Shown here: piece after piece, positions 1 to 12,240 of the stretch
Position numbering within the stretch: the first letter of the stretch is position 1
How the letters are laid out: each line of letters starts with the position of its first letter
Source: Perilla frutescens
Lineage: Eukaryota > Streptophyta > Magnoliopsida > Lamiales > Lamiaceae
Assembly: GCA_026008535.1 (NCBI GenBank)
Contig: BRKX01000014.1
Span: 49,339,006 to 49,403,005 of the forward strand
Direction of reading: 5' to 3'
DNA length: 64,000 bases
Program-made: the position numbers and the translations under genes
The notes under the pieces: model-generated
Database searches by the model: none
What the model saw: only the letters and a program-made list of their open reading frames with translations
Told to the model about the DNA's origin: nothing

Positions 1-1092
1 TTTATTTCTCAACTATTATAAACACAATATTTGTCTATCCATTTCTCTACATCATTTTCTATCATTTTTCATTCCATTCAATATATATTGTTTTACCAAT
101 TCTAATTCTCGTTCAACATTTTTCTATCAATTCTCACCAACAGAACAATGGATAAAAATTCATTTATGAATGGGAGAGAAATAAAAGTGGCAATTTTTGG
201 TTGTGCTAATTAAGAGGACAGCAGATGGCAATTTTTGGTTGAGAATTTTGTTATGCAGAATGAGATGCATATACTGTATATTACAGCTGACTTACACTCA
301 CTAGCTCCATTTGGGGGAGTTGATATCTGCAGTTTAATTTTGTCATCTGACTACTAATAATAATACCAATAAATTAATGAGTGACAAAATTAAATTAATT
401 GAGGGATGCATGTACATGTGCTACTGATTCGTACGGGCAGTTTTGAATTTTTTAAAATACTGGTGGAGGATCACATGTGTTGCACGTAATTTATGTAATT
501 TTTTACTAATTAAAAAATACATTATAATATGGAAAATTAAAAGTTTTTTAGAAAATATAAAATTTAAACTTATAAGCTATATTATAATTAGAAAATATTA
601 ATAAATATCTAATAAATAATTAGAACAAGAATATATTAATAATACTAAAATAAATTCTTTTATCTAAAAATAAAAAATAAGTAATCTATCATTATGTTAC
701 ATTCTATGTTGAATATTATATATATATTGAGCTGAGTATAGATTCTCATATATGTAAATACAATAACCATATATTTTATTTACGATCAACATCTCTTTAA
801 ACTTCTTCATGAATTAATACATTCTTATATAAAAATTAAACTTCTGAATGCTTTTTTTACTAAGGATTTTTGGCTAACCTTTGTTGATCAAAGAACTTTC
901 TATGTATTATATTAGGTATCAATTAAAATTTATTATGTGATTTCAAAAAGGGACATATGTTCTGTGCATGGTATTGTTGATTTTAATTTCTCAGAGCAAT
1001 TTTCCAATAAAAATTGGAAAAAAAATAGAGTAAAAATATAATATCAAACAAACAAATTAACACCATCACACTGAGTTGAATAATCATTATTC
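1..1092. other. AT-rich intergenic DNA
   Basis: No gene is visible. The stretch is AT-rich with stop codons in every frame and holds only a degenerate Helitron-like 3' end near 460-490. Its right edge is the 8-bp target duplication of the hAT element. Confidence 0.6.
460..490 (-). mobile_element. Degenerate Helitron-like 3' end
   Basis: On the minus strand an imperfect palindrome (ACGTGCAACACATGT) is followed by GATCCTCCACCAG and then T. This matches the better-kept end at 27085-27111, where the last four bases are CTAG. Here CTAG has become CCAG. Helitron ends of this layout (short hairpin, then CTRR, then T) are well known in plants. The 5' end was not found, so the size of the element is unknown. 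Confidence 0.35.
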
Positions 1093-1100
1093 ATCATAAC

Positions 1101-2264
1101 CAGAGGCGGATACGGGGGGCTGGGGGGCTCCAGCCCCCCCCTAACTGAAAAATAACTCCATTTTTAACAGGGGTAGTCGGATTTTTTTTTTCTTAGCCCC
1201 CCAACGTCGGACAACCGGAGAGATCGGGAAGAAGGAAAAAAGAAGAAGAAGAAGAAGAAGAAGATTGATGTCCTCTGCTCTGATCTGCTAACGCCGTCGG
1301 CCCGTCGCCATGGACGAAAGCTTGAAGAAGAAGAAGATATATGACTATCAACTATCATTAACTTTTGTGTACAAGTAATAATATTTTAATAATATATTGA
1401 AGGCTTTTTTAAACAGAAAAGTAAAAAGTGTTTATTGTTAAAAAAACGTGTTTTTAATTAAAAGAGGTCATTCCATTTATTACAAAAAGAGAAGAATAAA
1501 GACGTGTAAAACAAAAAAAAAAAAAAAAGAAGTAAAAGTCCCCTTCAAACAAAGACAAGTTTTATGTTTATAATATTAATATTTTTGTTATTTATTGTAA
1601 ATTTTTTCTAGATGCTAAACTGAAGAGGTTCAAAATTTGCGGATTGTGATGTCCATTTCATTCAACTTATTCAAGGTTAGTGTTAGTTTACTATTTTATT
1701 GTGTAGAATTTGTTGGATATATAATAATGATATTATTAAATTTATTTTGGTTTGTTTAATTTAATTTACATTCTTTAAATTTGAGCCTAAATTAGGGTTT
1801 TAGTTTATATTTTAAATTGAGGATTTTATAGAATATAATTATAATTGAAAAATTAAAAGTTTTGATATTACTACTATAATTTTGCGTATTAATTTATATT
1901 GAATTTTGTATTGTGTAGATAATGAAGAAATATTAAAAAATTTTTTAGTAATGATATCTCTTCGTCACCTTTTTTTTTTAATGAACATAATATTGTTGCT
2001 GAGTTAATGGATAGTCCTCGGGTTCGGGTAGAAGTGAAATTTAACTTGGATGATGTTGTTAGTGATCCGAGTTTGAGATTTTTTAACTTAGAATTTTTTA
2101 TACTCTTTTATCAGTACGTAATATGATTTAAATTTTTGATATCATTTTTTGTTGTTGTTATTATATATAAATATATGCCTGGGTGAAAAAAAAATACACT
2201 ATGAAAATAGTATAGGTTGTACAGTGTCAGCTCCCCCTGATATTTTTTTCTGGTTCCGCCACTG
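1101..2264. mobile_element. Non-autonomous hAT element
   Basis: The left end begins CAGAGGCGGA and the right end finishes TTCCGCCACTG, which in reverse complement starts CAGTGGCGGAACC. The termini are therefore inverted copies. Exact 8-bp direct repeats ATCATAAC flank the element (1093-1100 and 2265-2272), which is diagnostic of the hAT superfamily. A G/C-rich tract lies just inside the left end. The 1164-bp interior has no transposase domain; the 64-codon open frame at 1164-1358 is low-complexity Ser/Phe sequence and is not a gene. A second hAT element with the same type of terminus lies at 50389-51202. Confidence 0.9.
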
Positions 2265-2272
2265 ATCATAAC

Positions 2273-3365
2273 CAACATTAAACAATTAATAATAATGTCT
2301 AATAATTTCTTTGTTCATTTAATTCAACAATATATATTTTTTTATTTTTATCTTCATTTACTCAATTATTATATAATATACAAATTTATTTATACTTTAA
2401 TGTAACTCATTGAAATATTTAATATTATATATCAATAAAATAAAATAAAATAAAATAAAAATGAGATATAACTATAAAAGTAAATTATGATTTTGTAAAA
2501 AAAAACTTTGAAATTTGTATTCGAATTAAGATTATTGTAAATATTTACATGTTGGTTGGAACATGTGTAAATGCGTAATGAAAAATGATAAACTAATTAA
2601 CAATAGTAATAAACTAGATCATCAATCAACTAATGCGATTAATTACAATTTCCATAAAAAAATGAAAATGAATAATCGATAAAATAGTAAGAAAATGAGA
2701 TATAAGTGAATGAATTATGATTTATGAATTGCAAAAGGATAACACTTTGAATTTTGAATTCGAATTAAGATGATCGTAAAATATTTATATATTGAATTTT
2801 GAACATTAATCATGAAAAATAATAAGCTAACATGAGTAGTGAGCTAAATCACTAATTAACTAACATGAATATAATTTTTAACTGGACTTTTATCTTTCAC
2901 TATGTTGATCTTTTCTTTGAAATTTCCTAATTCATAGACAAAATTAATGAATGGAACAAATAAATTTTATTTCATAATCTCTAAGATTATTGTACTAGTA
3001 CTTAAATAACAAAGCTTTAACTAACCAATATAATTTGAAGAAAAAAATAAAAAAAATGAGAGATACGATGGATGCATGACGGCCACCTAACTGTTTGATG
3101 CATGTCCTAACAGAGGATTTGTATCTTCGGATTCTAATTTTAAGTGGAAGCATTTGTATTTTCGGATTTGATTTAAGTTGAATTGGAACTTTTTTTTTTT
3201 TTTTTGGCTAAATGTACCAATTAAGCAATGAAGACTGAAACTATGTGTATCGATTATCAACTTCTAGAAATGTTGGAGTTGAGCTCCATTGTTGGATATC
3301 TTGTATTTATATTATAATTTTGCATTATATATCATTTGGAGCATATTTTAACCTCCTCTTGAAGA
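2273..3365. other. AT-rich intergenic DNA with degenerate duplication
   Basis: No gene is seen. A roughly 235-bp unit occurs twice in tandem: 2456-2640 resembles 2690-2870, sharing the sequence around TTCGAATTAAGAT and a following block with repeated CTAATTAAC. The copies differ at many positions, so the duplication is old. Confidence 0.5.
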
Positions 3366-3480
3366 TTTGTCATGGTCACAAACACAATAATAACTCGAAA
3401 AATAATTCATGACACAAGTAACAACCATTAGTATAATAGAGTAACCAAATTAATGAATACTCGAATTCAACTCAAAGTTT
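3366..3480. repeat. Relic of resistance-gene 3' flank
   Basis: This block, from GATTTGTCATGGTCAC through ATGAATACTCGAATTC, is a diverged copy of 8330-8440, directly downstream of the resistance-gene exon on the minus strand. It suggests that another member of the same gene family once stood here and that only its downstream flank survives. Confidence 0.55.
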
Positions 3481-3594
3481 ACAAGTTATTTAAAATCCAT
3501 TTAAGACTGCCACATCATCATCATATCAAATACGACATGCCGCAAACAACATCCACACAATGTCTCCATGTAGCACACTACGTACATAACACTT

Positions 3595-3839
3595 GAGATC
3601 CTCGATCTAGTCCCAACTTGTGTGTGCCAACCGTATCAAAATTCAAAATTATTAATTTTTTTTTCAGTTTTTTCTTCAATTTTAATTTCTCTAGGTTTAG
3701 TATAATTTATTTAGGGTTTATTCCACCCGATTAGGATTTATAATTATTTTTTAATATTTAATTTTTATTTTTAAATTAATTATGATTAGTTATAATATTG
3801 GCACACGGTTGGTACACAAAATTGAAACTAGAGGATCTC
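3595..3839. mobile_element. Small inverted-repeat element (MITE), family unassigned
   Basis: The left end GAGATCCTC, followed about 20 bp later by GTGTGCCAACCGT, is mirrored at the right end by ACGGTTGGTACAC and GAGGATCTC. The arms are imperfect over roughly 45 bp. The interior is AT-rich and noncoding. No clear target duplication was found, so the superfamily is open. Confidence 0.5.
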
Positions 3840-4042
3840 TACTCCCTACATAACCTCAACTTACATTAATGAAAACAATGCATATACATAAAAGCAGTTT
3901 CAAAATAGACAATGTATATGGAAAATAGTAAAATTTCTTATAATACCCCAAAATTTTATTATCTAAATTTAATTAGGATATAGTCATATTTGAACCTAAT
4001 GATTATCTAAATAAATATTATTATATTTCAATCCTATCTAAA

Positions 4043-4085
<43 letters not shown>
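4043..4085. repeat. (ATT)n microsatellite
   Basis: About fourteen uninterrupted ATT/TTA units. Confidence 0.95.
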
Positions 4086-4087
<2 letters not shown>

Positions 4088-5906
4088 ATTTGAAAACAAT
4101 TAAGTTATAGAGGTGTATATGTATGCTTGCGAGAATGCTAGCTATATATATAAGTAATTATATTATAGTAAATGCCACTTGGAATCTTGGATAGATAAGA
4201 ATGTAAAGAAAAGAAGATTAGGATGGATTAGGATAAAATTTTAGGTTGGGCATTTATATTACATACACCTGCCCTTCACTTTTGGGTTGGATTGAAATTT
4301 AGATACACGTCTTTGCTTATATATATGAATATGGCTTTTGGACATCCACTTTTATTTAACTATAAGAAGTAATACATTATACTACAACAACAACAAAAAA
4401 ACGTGAGTCCTCATAAATTGAAAGAGAAAACTTCACAGCTAGGCAAAGGTTAGTGTATATATTATTAATTTTGCATATATATCTAAGCTAATATTTTAGG
4501 AGTTGGATTTGAAGTTATTAGTGTAATATAATGAATTTGGATTGTCAGTTTTGGAATTAGGGATTCTTTGTGATGATTAATTAGTTCTATCATTTAATTA
4601 ATATGATACATATGAATTACTAACTTGATTAATTTGTGATTATCAGTTTACTGTATTAAGTAAATTTCTAATGGATTTGTATTAGTATTATGAATATAGG
4701 TTATGTATTATAAATTCATATATTTAAATATATCTAGATTTTAATAAATTAGCACTATTAAATTAAGGATTAGATAATATTGTTTTAACTTTACTAAAAA
4801 CAGAATCTTTTCTCCATTTAATCATGCATTGTGTATATATTATTTCATTAATTAATGTGGTTTAATGGATGTAAATAATAATATTTGTATGATTTTATAG
4901 TTAGAAGATGTCAATTTGTTATAATCACCAAGTTTAAAGCATTGAAGCTAGTGAATAAAATAAATAGAAATTTAAATTCGAAAGGAGCTTAGGGATTGAG
5001 TTTTGATAGGGGTCCTTTAGTAGAACTAATCCAAGGCTGATTGTTGTAGGACTAAAAGAAGTAGCAGAATTTGAGCAGAACCAATCCGGAATTTGAGAGT
5101 TTTTCTTCTATCCAGGTGGGCTATTATATCTTTGTAAATTATATCTTTCGAGCTAATAAGCTCTGCCTTGTTACAATTGCATATGTGACTATCTGTGTTA
5201 AATATTTACGTGCTGTTGTATGTTGTCGGAGTCTCATAAACCAGCGCTGTGTCAATGTGAGTAGTTACAGTGTGCATACATTATTCGCCATGCCCTACTC
5301 CTTGTCGGTGAGACTAAAATGAAACACTTATTAGTTACACTCATTGGGTATATTTTGGCCATACTCAACTTTACGCGTTGGTGATGTAGTACGGGTTGCG
5401 GACAGTGATTGATTATACTCTTAAGCGCTTCACGATAAAATGTTTTGGTGAACTTAGGTTGCTTTGAATTTTAAAACCTCCTAAGCTTCACTACCTGCAT
5501 GAACACAGATAGATTACTTTAACAAAACGATTTGCATAACTTGAATTGTAAAAACTTGCCCACTGAGTGTATTAGTACTCAATCCAGATACTTCCTAACA
5601 TTTTTAAGGTCAGTAGGCTGGCGCGTGGATGTGACAAAGTTGAGAGATGAGCTTTTGTTAAATATGAATTAAATACTACACCTTCCTTTTTATATAAATG
5701 TTGTGGATGAATGCATACAGAATAATAAATTAATTAAATTGTCTAATATATCTTTATGTGAATACATTAAATGAATTAAATATAAATGTTTGAATGCAAA
5801 TGAGGGTAAATATGTGAAAAATATAAATTTTTTGTCTCGAATTTGTAGAATGATAATTTTTTAAACAAAATTAAAATGCTAGAATGATACTTATTCAGAA
5901 ATGAAA

Positions 5907-5908
<2 letters not shown>
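4086..5908. other. Intergenic DNA with possible LTR relic
   Basis: No gene is recognised. The block 5040-5640 is less AT-rich and contains CCCACTGAGTGTATTAGTAC, followed by ACTCAATCC. That resembles the CACTGAGT...ACTCACCCC motif in the gypsy LTR at 49996-52588, so it may be an old LTR fragment. The 83-codon open frame at 5071-5322 matches no family I know and is probably chance. Confidence 0.3.

Positions 5909-5942
<34 letters not shown>
5909..5942. repeat. (AT)n microsatellite
   Basis: Uninterrupted AT dinucleotides. Confidence 0.95.
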
Positions 5943-5944
<2 letters not shown>

Positions 5945-7727
5945 GAGTATTTTGAAAAAAATTCAGTGTTATTTTCATCCTAAATTTTGAAAAAATGTAA
6001 TTAATTCATTATTGTTTTCATCCTAAATTTTGTGATAATTAAAAAGACAACATGTAAATAGACTTTATTATTTTAAATATGATACATAATATTTTGTTAT
6101 TGTCGATGTATAATTTACTGATAATACTCATGAAATGAAAATTATTAGATATAATTTACTGATAATATTCGAAGAATGAAGATTGTTAGAATCGAATAAT
6201 AATGTTTCAAAAAATAAATAGACTGATGTGATGATGCATGTATTTTTTTACTACGCCTTGTATTAAATATTTTAAAAATTATTTTTTAAATATAATATTA
6301 AAATAAAAAAAGTTGGGGACCCCAACCAAAAGATGGCCGCCGGGCCTTCCCGGAATAAGTTGTAGGAATTGAATAAATCCATTCTATATGATTAAAATAT
6401 CCTTTACTAGAATATTACCATACCCTATAAAACTATGAACTTTGACCCGCTGCCACCATTTTCTTCTGCCATCTATGGGCAGGAGAGACAAGCCTCACAA
6501 CCTCATCTAAGAACCTTTTCTTCTTCAAAAGCAAAACTAAAAAAAATTACGAAAACAATTTCTGAACCAGAGGAAGCCCACCTTCGGTTTTTAAAGATTT
6601 TATTGTGTGCAAATTATTTTATTAATTTCATGGATAGATTGACCATCATTGTGTTGATTTCTATAATTAGGAGTAAATTGGGATAGGATGAGAAATAAAA
6701 GAATTGAGAACATGCTCATCGATTCTGGATAAGGGAAAAAAAAGAAAAAAGATTTTGCCGGTGTTTAGAGATTTAAGGAATTAATTATGAATATGAACGA
6801 ATTTCTCACCGAATTGCAGATATGGTGGTGGATGAGACTGCCGTCGTGAATGAACAATTGATTTTTGTTAAATCTTTAATTCATAGGTTTAAATGCATAA
6901 TAATCGGTGAAAGTCGCCCAAACAAAATATTTCATCAGGATAAATTTGTCATAAATGAAAATAAATAAGTTTTAAAATGATTAGGAATACATAGTACCAC
7001 TATAGGGAATAACGATTCCTTTAGGAATAATGATTAGTTGATTACTAACAAAAAAAAAATACCGATTAAGGGAATTGGAGTTAAGACAGGAATGGTCATT
7101 CTATTCTCACTCCATTCATTCGAATCAATCATGTCCTTAGTGATTGATTAATTACTGTAATCTAATTAAAAGTGATTATGGATAATCTTTTAAGTATTCT
7201 TTGCTATTGATGTAAATAAAATATGTCTCAATAATGGCGACTTTTGGCTTTTTTCTAAAAGCATAATTTTGACCACTTTTCAATAATTAGACACATAGGT
7301 CTTTTTTGGCTGTTTTTGAATTTTACAGTCGTAATCTAAAATGCCCTTATGATTTAAAATTGTATTATTCATGTTCTATTATACTTTACATTTGATGCTA
7401 TAATCCATTCCACCTTCAATATAAATTATAAATTAAATAGCTAACTTTTTCATATTTTTTTCAATTCTAGTATGCGACCTTTTGCGAAGATAAAAAAACG
7501 AAATTTTCAACGTCAATTCTCCTATGTATTAAGTGCACCATCAAATTATCAATGCGATTCAATGCGTAAAAAAAAGTGATATGAGTGATACCTTTTAAGG
7601 ATATGAGTGATACTTTTTAGTGTTATAGTAGATATTGATTTTTAAAGTTTTTTTTTTTTTGCCAATACTTTTTTAAGGATACAAGTGATATTTTTTGGAA
7701 TTTTGATTGATATTTTTTAGTGTTATA
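5943..7727. other. Intergenic DNA, no recognised gene
   Basis: AT-rich. An 83-codon open frame (6435-6686, plus) begins MNFDPLPPFSSAIYG. It lies in slightly richer sequence and could be a first exon, but it matches no family I recognise and has no supporting downstream exon. Confidence 0.4.
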
Positions 7728-7985
7728 CTCTCTCCATCCAATTTTATAATTAATTTGTTTTCTAGTCGCACGTATATTAAAAATATTTATGAAAATAATA
7801 TATTAAAGCTAAACTTCCAATAATACCTATACTGAATATTTATGACTTTCAAATTTTAAGTGGTTAGTATTTTAATTTCCAAGATTCAACGAGGGTGTAT
7901 TCATACATTACTATATATTAATGATACTATATAATTGGGACACCTCAAACTAGTAATATGGACTCTATAATGGGGACGGAGGGAG
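7728..7985. mobile_element. Stowaway-type MITE
   Basis: The element begins CTCTCTCCATCC and ends GGACGGAGGGAG, with TA on both sides. The canonical Stowaway (Tc1/mariner) terminus is CTCCCTCCGTCC with a TA duplication, so the left end carries two or three changes. The interior is AT-rich, 258 bp in all. A longer relative lies at 62938-63401. Confidence 0.85.
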
Positions 7986-9194
7986 TAATTGATACTGATT
8001 TTCATTTCTTTTTTATAGCATGTTGACCATCTGATGGTTTTCAACTGATGGTGCATAAGATGCACATAAACCTTCTCTACTTAAAAATACGACATTTCCT
8101 TGTAATTTATTATTCATATAAAGAAATAATACCTAAGATTCTAATTATCCATGTCACAATCTAATTAGATGCGTGATAGAATTGAAAAAAAATAAAAAAT
8201 AAAATATTACGTGTTATATAAATGTAATTTATTGAATGTTAACATAATATTGAAAATTTGGAACTTCATCCAAAATTGTATTCTTCATGCTGCCATTGAA
8301 TTTTAATACAAGTTACACTCGGAGATTTGTCATAGTCACAAACACAATTAACACATTGAAAAATAATTCATCACACAAGTAACAACTATATATAAGTATA
8401 ATAGAATTACCTAATGAATACTCGAATTCAACTTAAATTACCACTTGAAATATAATGGTTGAAGAACAAAGAATTTAGTTCCTCCTCCTCCTCTTCCTCT
8501 ATTTCGTGGACCTCCGCACCACCTTTCTTCGCCTCTTGTTGTTTATTCTGATTATAATATTCATTAATGTGAAAATGGATATGATGAGTGAGGATCGGAG
8601 AAAACATATTTGTAGGCATCAAATATATTATATCTTGTTGTTTTTTCTGATTAATTACATTCATTAATTACATCAGTTGTATTATATCTCAAGATTTACA
8701 TTAAAAAAAGTTAATTACCTCAAATTGTTGTTGCACCGCGTCATTCAAATCCTTCACGCCACCAAAATATTTCTTGTTTATTCTGACAACTTCCAAATTT
8801 GGTGTAGTTAGGAGTCCCAAAGTGAAATGTTTCATATGAGGGCACTCAGAAATTTCCACTTCCCTCAATGAAGGGAACTCAACATCAAATTCCCATTCAC
8901 AAAAGCTCACCAATTTGGGTAAATACCACAACTGAAGTTTCTGCAATTTAGAAAATAGAAGGGTGGTCCTTTGAGCTGCAGCAGTGATCACCACTTTCTC
9001 CTCCTCTTTCTCTTTCTCTTCGTCGTCTTCAATCACTTTTACCATCTCATCACATCCACCTATACTTAGTTCTCTGAGGCTGACTACATTTTCAGCGGTT
9101 GAAGATGTAAATAAACTCGTACTGCCCTTATACCACCAGATTTCCAACACTTCCAATCTATTAAAGAGGGATACACTACAAGAATTTCGCTCAT

Positions 9195-9345
9195 ACACCA
9201 CTGTCTATTTACCACGGTTTTAATAATAAACTGTGGTGATTTAGCTAATAACCACGGTTTTCCTAAAAACCGTGGTGTATGAGCGTGTCTTACCTGAAAA
9301 AGTACCACGGTTGTAAATGCTTTGGTAGTGTATATACATGAATAC
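9195..9345. repeat. CACTA left subterminal repeats
   Basis: Several copies of CCACGGTT/AACCGTGG in both orientations lie within the first 170 bp of the element, mirroring the larger array at its right end. Confidence 0.8.
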
Positions 9346-10624
9346 ACGACTGGTACTCCATAACTGTGGTAAGTATACTTTTAAAAAAAATATCGGGGGA
9401 ATTCAAAAAATTGAAATCCCTAAGTGAACACCTGCTGCTACTCGCTCTCAACCTCTCACACCCACCGACCGCCGTTTTTCCTTCAGCTAGTCATCGTCGT
9501 CGCCGTCCAGGTCTCCGTCCAGGTCTCCATCACCATCGTCGTCTAATGTTGAGATTCGCATCTCTCGTGCCCCTTTGCTGCTGTTTCACACCCAATTTTC
9601 TCGAAACTTTCGATTACCTTTTCTTCCCAGACTACCCAGAAGAGCAAATCTTTAAGCGAGACATTGTATATTTTTCAATAGGTAATTTTCTTGCCCGTTC
9701 AAGCCCTCTTTGGCATTCTAGGGTTCGGTTCTATCAGTTCAAGACTCAATTTTCTTGATTTCTGTGTGTTTGTGTGTTGGCTGGGAATTGCTTGGAAATA
9801 GTAATGGTTTGACACTATGGATTTTAACCTTCTCCAATTTTTTTTGAAGAGATTGTTCACTTCATGTTTTGCAATTCTTGTTTGCTGTAATTGGTTTGTT
9901 CTTTTTTGAAAAACTTCGGTGCAAGAAGTTACGTGAACGAGATTGTGTGTTTGCGGCTTTAGCAATCAGTATCTGAATTCAGTTTCTTGTTTTCTGTTTG
10001 TGTTTCTTATTTTTTTGGTTAATTGTTTCCATATGGGTTTTTGACGTCTAGGGTAATTCAGATTTAATTAATCGATGATTTTGTGTTTTGAACGATAATG
10101 GATTTTGCTCTGTGCCGAACTAAAAAAGGGTAAGCTGAGAGATTGGTTAGGTTGAAAAGATAAATTTTGTAAGGTTTTTTCCCAACATTCATCTTTCAGT
10201 GAAGTTTGTGATATAAAAAAAAGCTTGTGAAACAATCACAGTTAAGGGGCATAGATCAGTATGAGTTCTGTTTCAAGACTTCAACTTTATTATTTTGTAT
10301 TTGGTTAGCCAAAACGATCTCTAAAGGAAGATAGAGATATATCTTTTAAGTTTATCACCAATGCCTTTAATTGAGATTGACAACTAAAAGGTTTGTTGCT
10401 AAATCCAGTTTATGGGAGACTGTTGACTCGTTGCTGCATAGTTATGTATGCAAAGGGAAGATACTATGAACCCCTTTTTTGCCGAAAAGCATATCATCCA
10501 TAATTAACTTCAAAGCTTTCTCAATTGTCTTTAAAGTGGAATGTTGATCCATGACCTGTAGTCACTGTATAGTTATCTACTACTGAGGGTCAAAACACCT
10601 AGGAAGACTACGATGATCATGTAA

Positions 10625-10930
10625 CTTCTTGTTTAGGATCTTTGTAAGATGTTGGGGAGAAGTGGCAATACTAATATATTCCTATTACCAACTTTCTATA
10701 TCTTTGTTCTATTTTGCAATGGAGGCTCTTATATCATGTTCAAGAAAATTGAGACAGATGAAAAAAGTTGACATAAACTTCTTGTTTAGGATCTTTGTAA
10801 GATGTTGGGGAGAAGTGGCAATACTAATATATTCCTATTACCAACTTTCTATATCTTTGTTCTATTTTGCAATGGAGGCTCTTATATCATGTTCAAGGAA
10901 ATTGAGACAGATGAAAAAAGTTGACATAAA
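10625..10930 (+). repeat. 153-bp direct tandem duplication in the CACTA element
   Basis: Units 10625-10777 and 10778-10930 are almost identical; I see one difference (CAAGAAAATT against CAAGGAAATT). The unit is 51 codons long and one frame stays open through both copies, giving a repeated 51-residue peptide with no recognised domain. Near-identity implies recent duplication. Confidence 0.9.
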
Positions 10931-11849
10931 CTTGTAGTTTGTATTAAGATTTTGTGGTTGATTCTGCTAAAAAGATCAAGTTTCTATAGACGATCTTGGT
11001 TTAAAATATGATATGAACTTTTTTCCTTGAGTCCACTGTAAAGAACTTAGTTTCCTCTTCGATTTCGTTGAAAAGATCAAAATTTGGTAGAGAAGATATT
11101 GGATTAACTGATGTATTAATAATACGCTTGAACATTATTTGTCAACAATTTGAAAGTTTACATGTTATTTATCATTTTATTAATTATTCATTAATTAATA
11201 TGTAATGATAAACTTTCTTTGTAGTTCAAAGAATAAACTATTTATATATACATGAGAAATATATGGTTACTAGATGAGTTTATCATTTGTAATTTTAAAA
11301 CTAAATTTAGCACTTATGAAATAATATTCAACATGTGATAATTTTAAAACTAAATCTAGTTAAAGGCACCCATCCTGTACATTTAGTTTATTTAGTATGA
11401 TTTTAATTAGAGAAATTTGCAGGCAAGATCTTGCAAATATTATCAGGCGTAGAGGATATAAATTTATTAGACAGCTCCTAAAAACCTCATCTACAACAAA
11501 CTTTACCGAATCGAATATAGACACAGGTCAGACTGGGAATTCTGAGATGCTTGGTGATGTTTGCAAATATTTGAATTTTTAAATCTTTGCTTGATGGGTT
11601 TGGTTTGGTTCGTCTGTCCTTAGATAAGTATACCTTTTTGTTCCTTTGCTTGAAGAAGTATTTTTTGGGATATGCACTTATGCTTTTCATGTATATTTTC
11701 TTTACAGATTTGTCTTTGACATATTTAAAATAGAAGAACGACCAGAGAGTAAACAACTAATTAGAAAAATCCCTCTTTTAATTCCTAAGGTCAAATTACT
11801 TATTTACCAATAACGTAATTATCAAGATTCAGCATACAGACTCACACGG

Positions 11850-12240
11850 TTGGGAGCATGATTCAAGTTGCCACAACAGATAAATGGCAAAGAATGTGGG
11901 TTTTTTGTTCTCTACTACATAAATCAATTCCTAGATAGTGCTCCTGATAATTTTAGCTTTTCGACAGGCTGCCCACACATTGTAAGTGCTCTTATTACTT
12001 CATATAACTGTCTCTCTAAAGAAACTCTAAGGTTCAAGGTCTCATGCAAGGTTACTTTCTGCTTTCTGTGATGTATAGATGAAAGCTAGATGACTGGTTT
12101 ACTTCTGCAGATGAAGGATCATCCACTTGTTCCAGCCTTTCAAATGAACACCAATTACTCCCACATCGCGTCTTAAGTGGAATGCCACTGGAGAAATCAT
12201 GCAAAGATTATGTTGATTCGCCAACCAGAAATCTGAGGTT
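11850..12240 (+). pseudogene. ULP1-like (C48) cysteine protease fragment
   Basis: ULP1 proteases cut SUMO or related modifiers from proteins, and plant CACTA and Mutator-like elements often carry relatives. The exon at 11868-11976 encodes LPQQINGKECGFFVLYYI. The Gln region and the Cys in the NGKECGFF context match the Gln and nucleophile Cys of the C48 catalytic centre (usual form Q-x(3,5)-[DE]-C-G). A donor-like GTAAGT follows at about 11977. A later block starting near 12093 (GATGACTGGTTTACTTCTG) reads DDWFTS, which resembles the conserved tail of this family. The His and Asp of the triad, expected upstream, were not found in frame, and a stop interrupts just before the Gln motif. I read it as a decayed transposon-borne gene. 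Confidence 0.65.

Noticed and set aside
1164..1358. 64-codon minus-strand frame rich in Ser and Phe
   Set aside because: It translates AAG/GAAGAA repeats inside the hAT element; low complexity with no domain.
7533..8064. GTGCACCATCA and TGATGGTGCA as ends of a larger inverted-repeat element around the Stowaway MITE
   Set aside because: The match is only about 11 bp and no target duplication was found.
9366..9758. 130-codon plus-strand frame at the left of the CACTA element
   Set aside because: Pro/Arg/Leu-rich translation of a CT-rich leader; more likely 5' untranslated sequence of the ULP1-like cargo.
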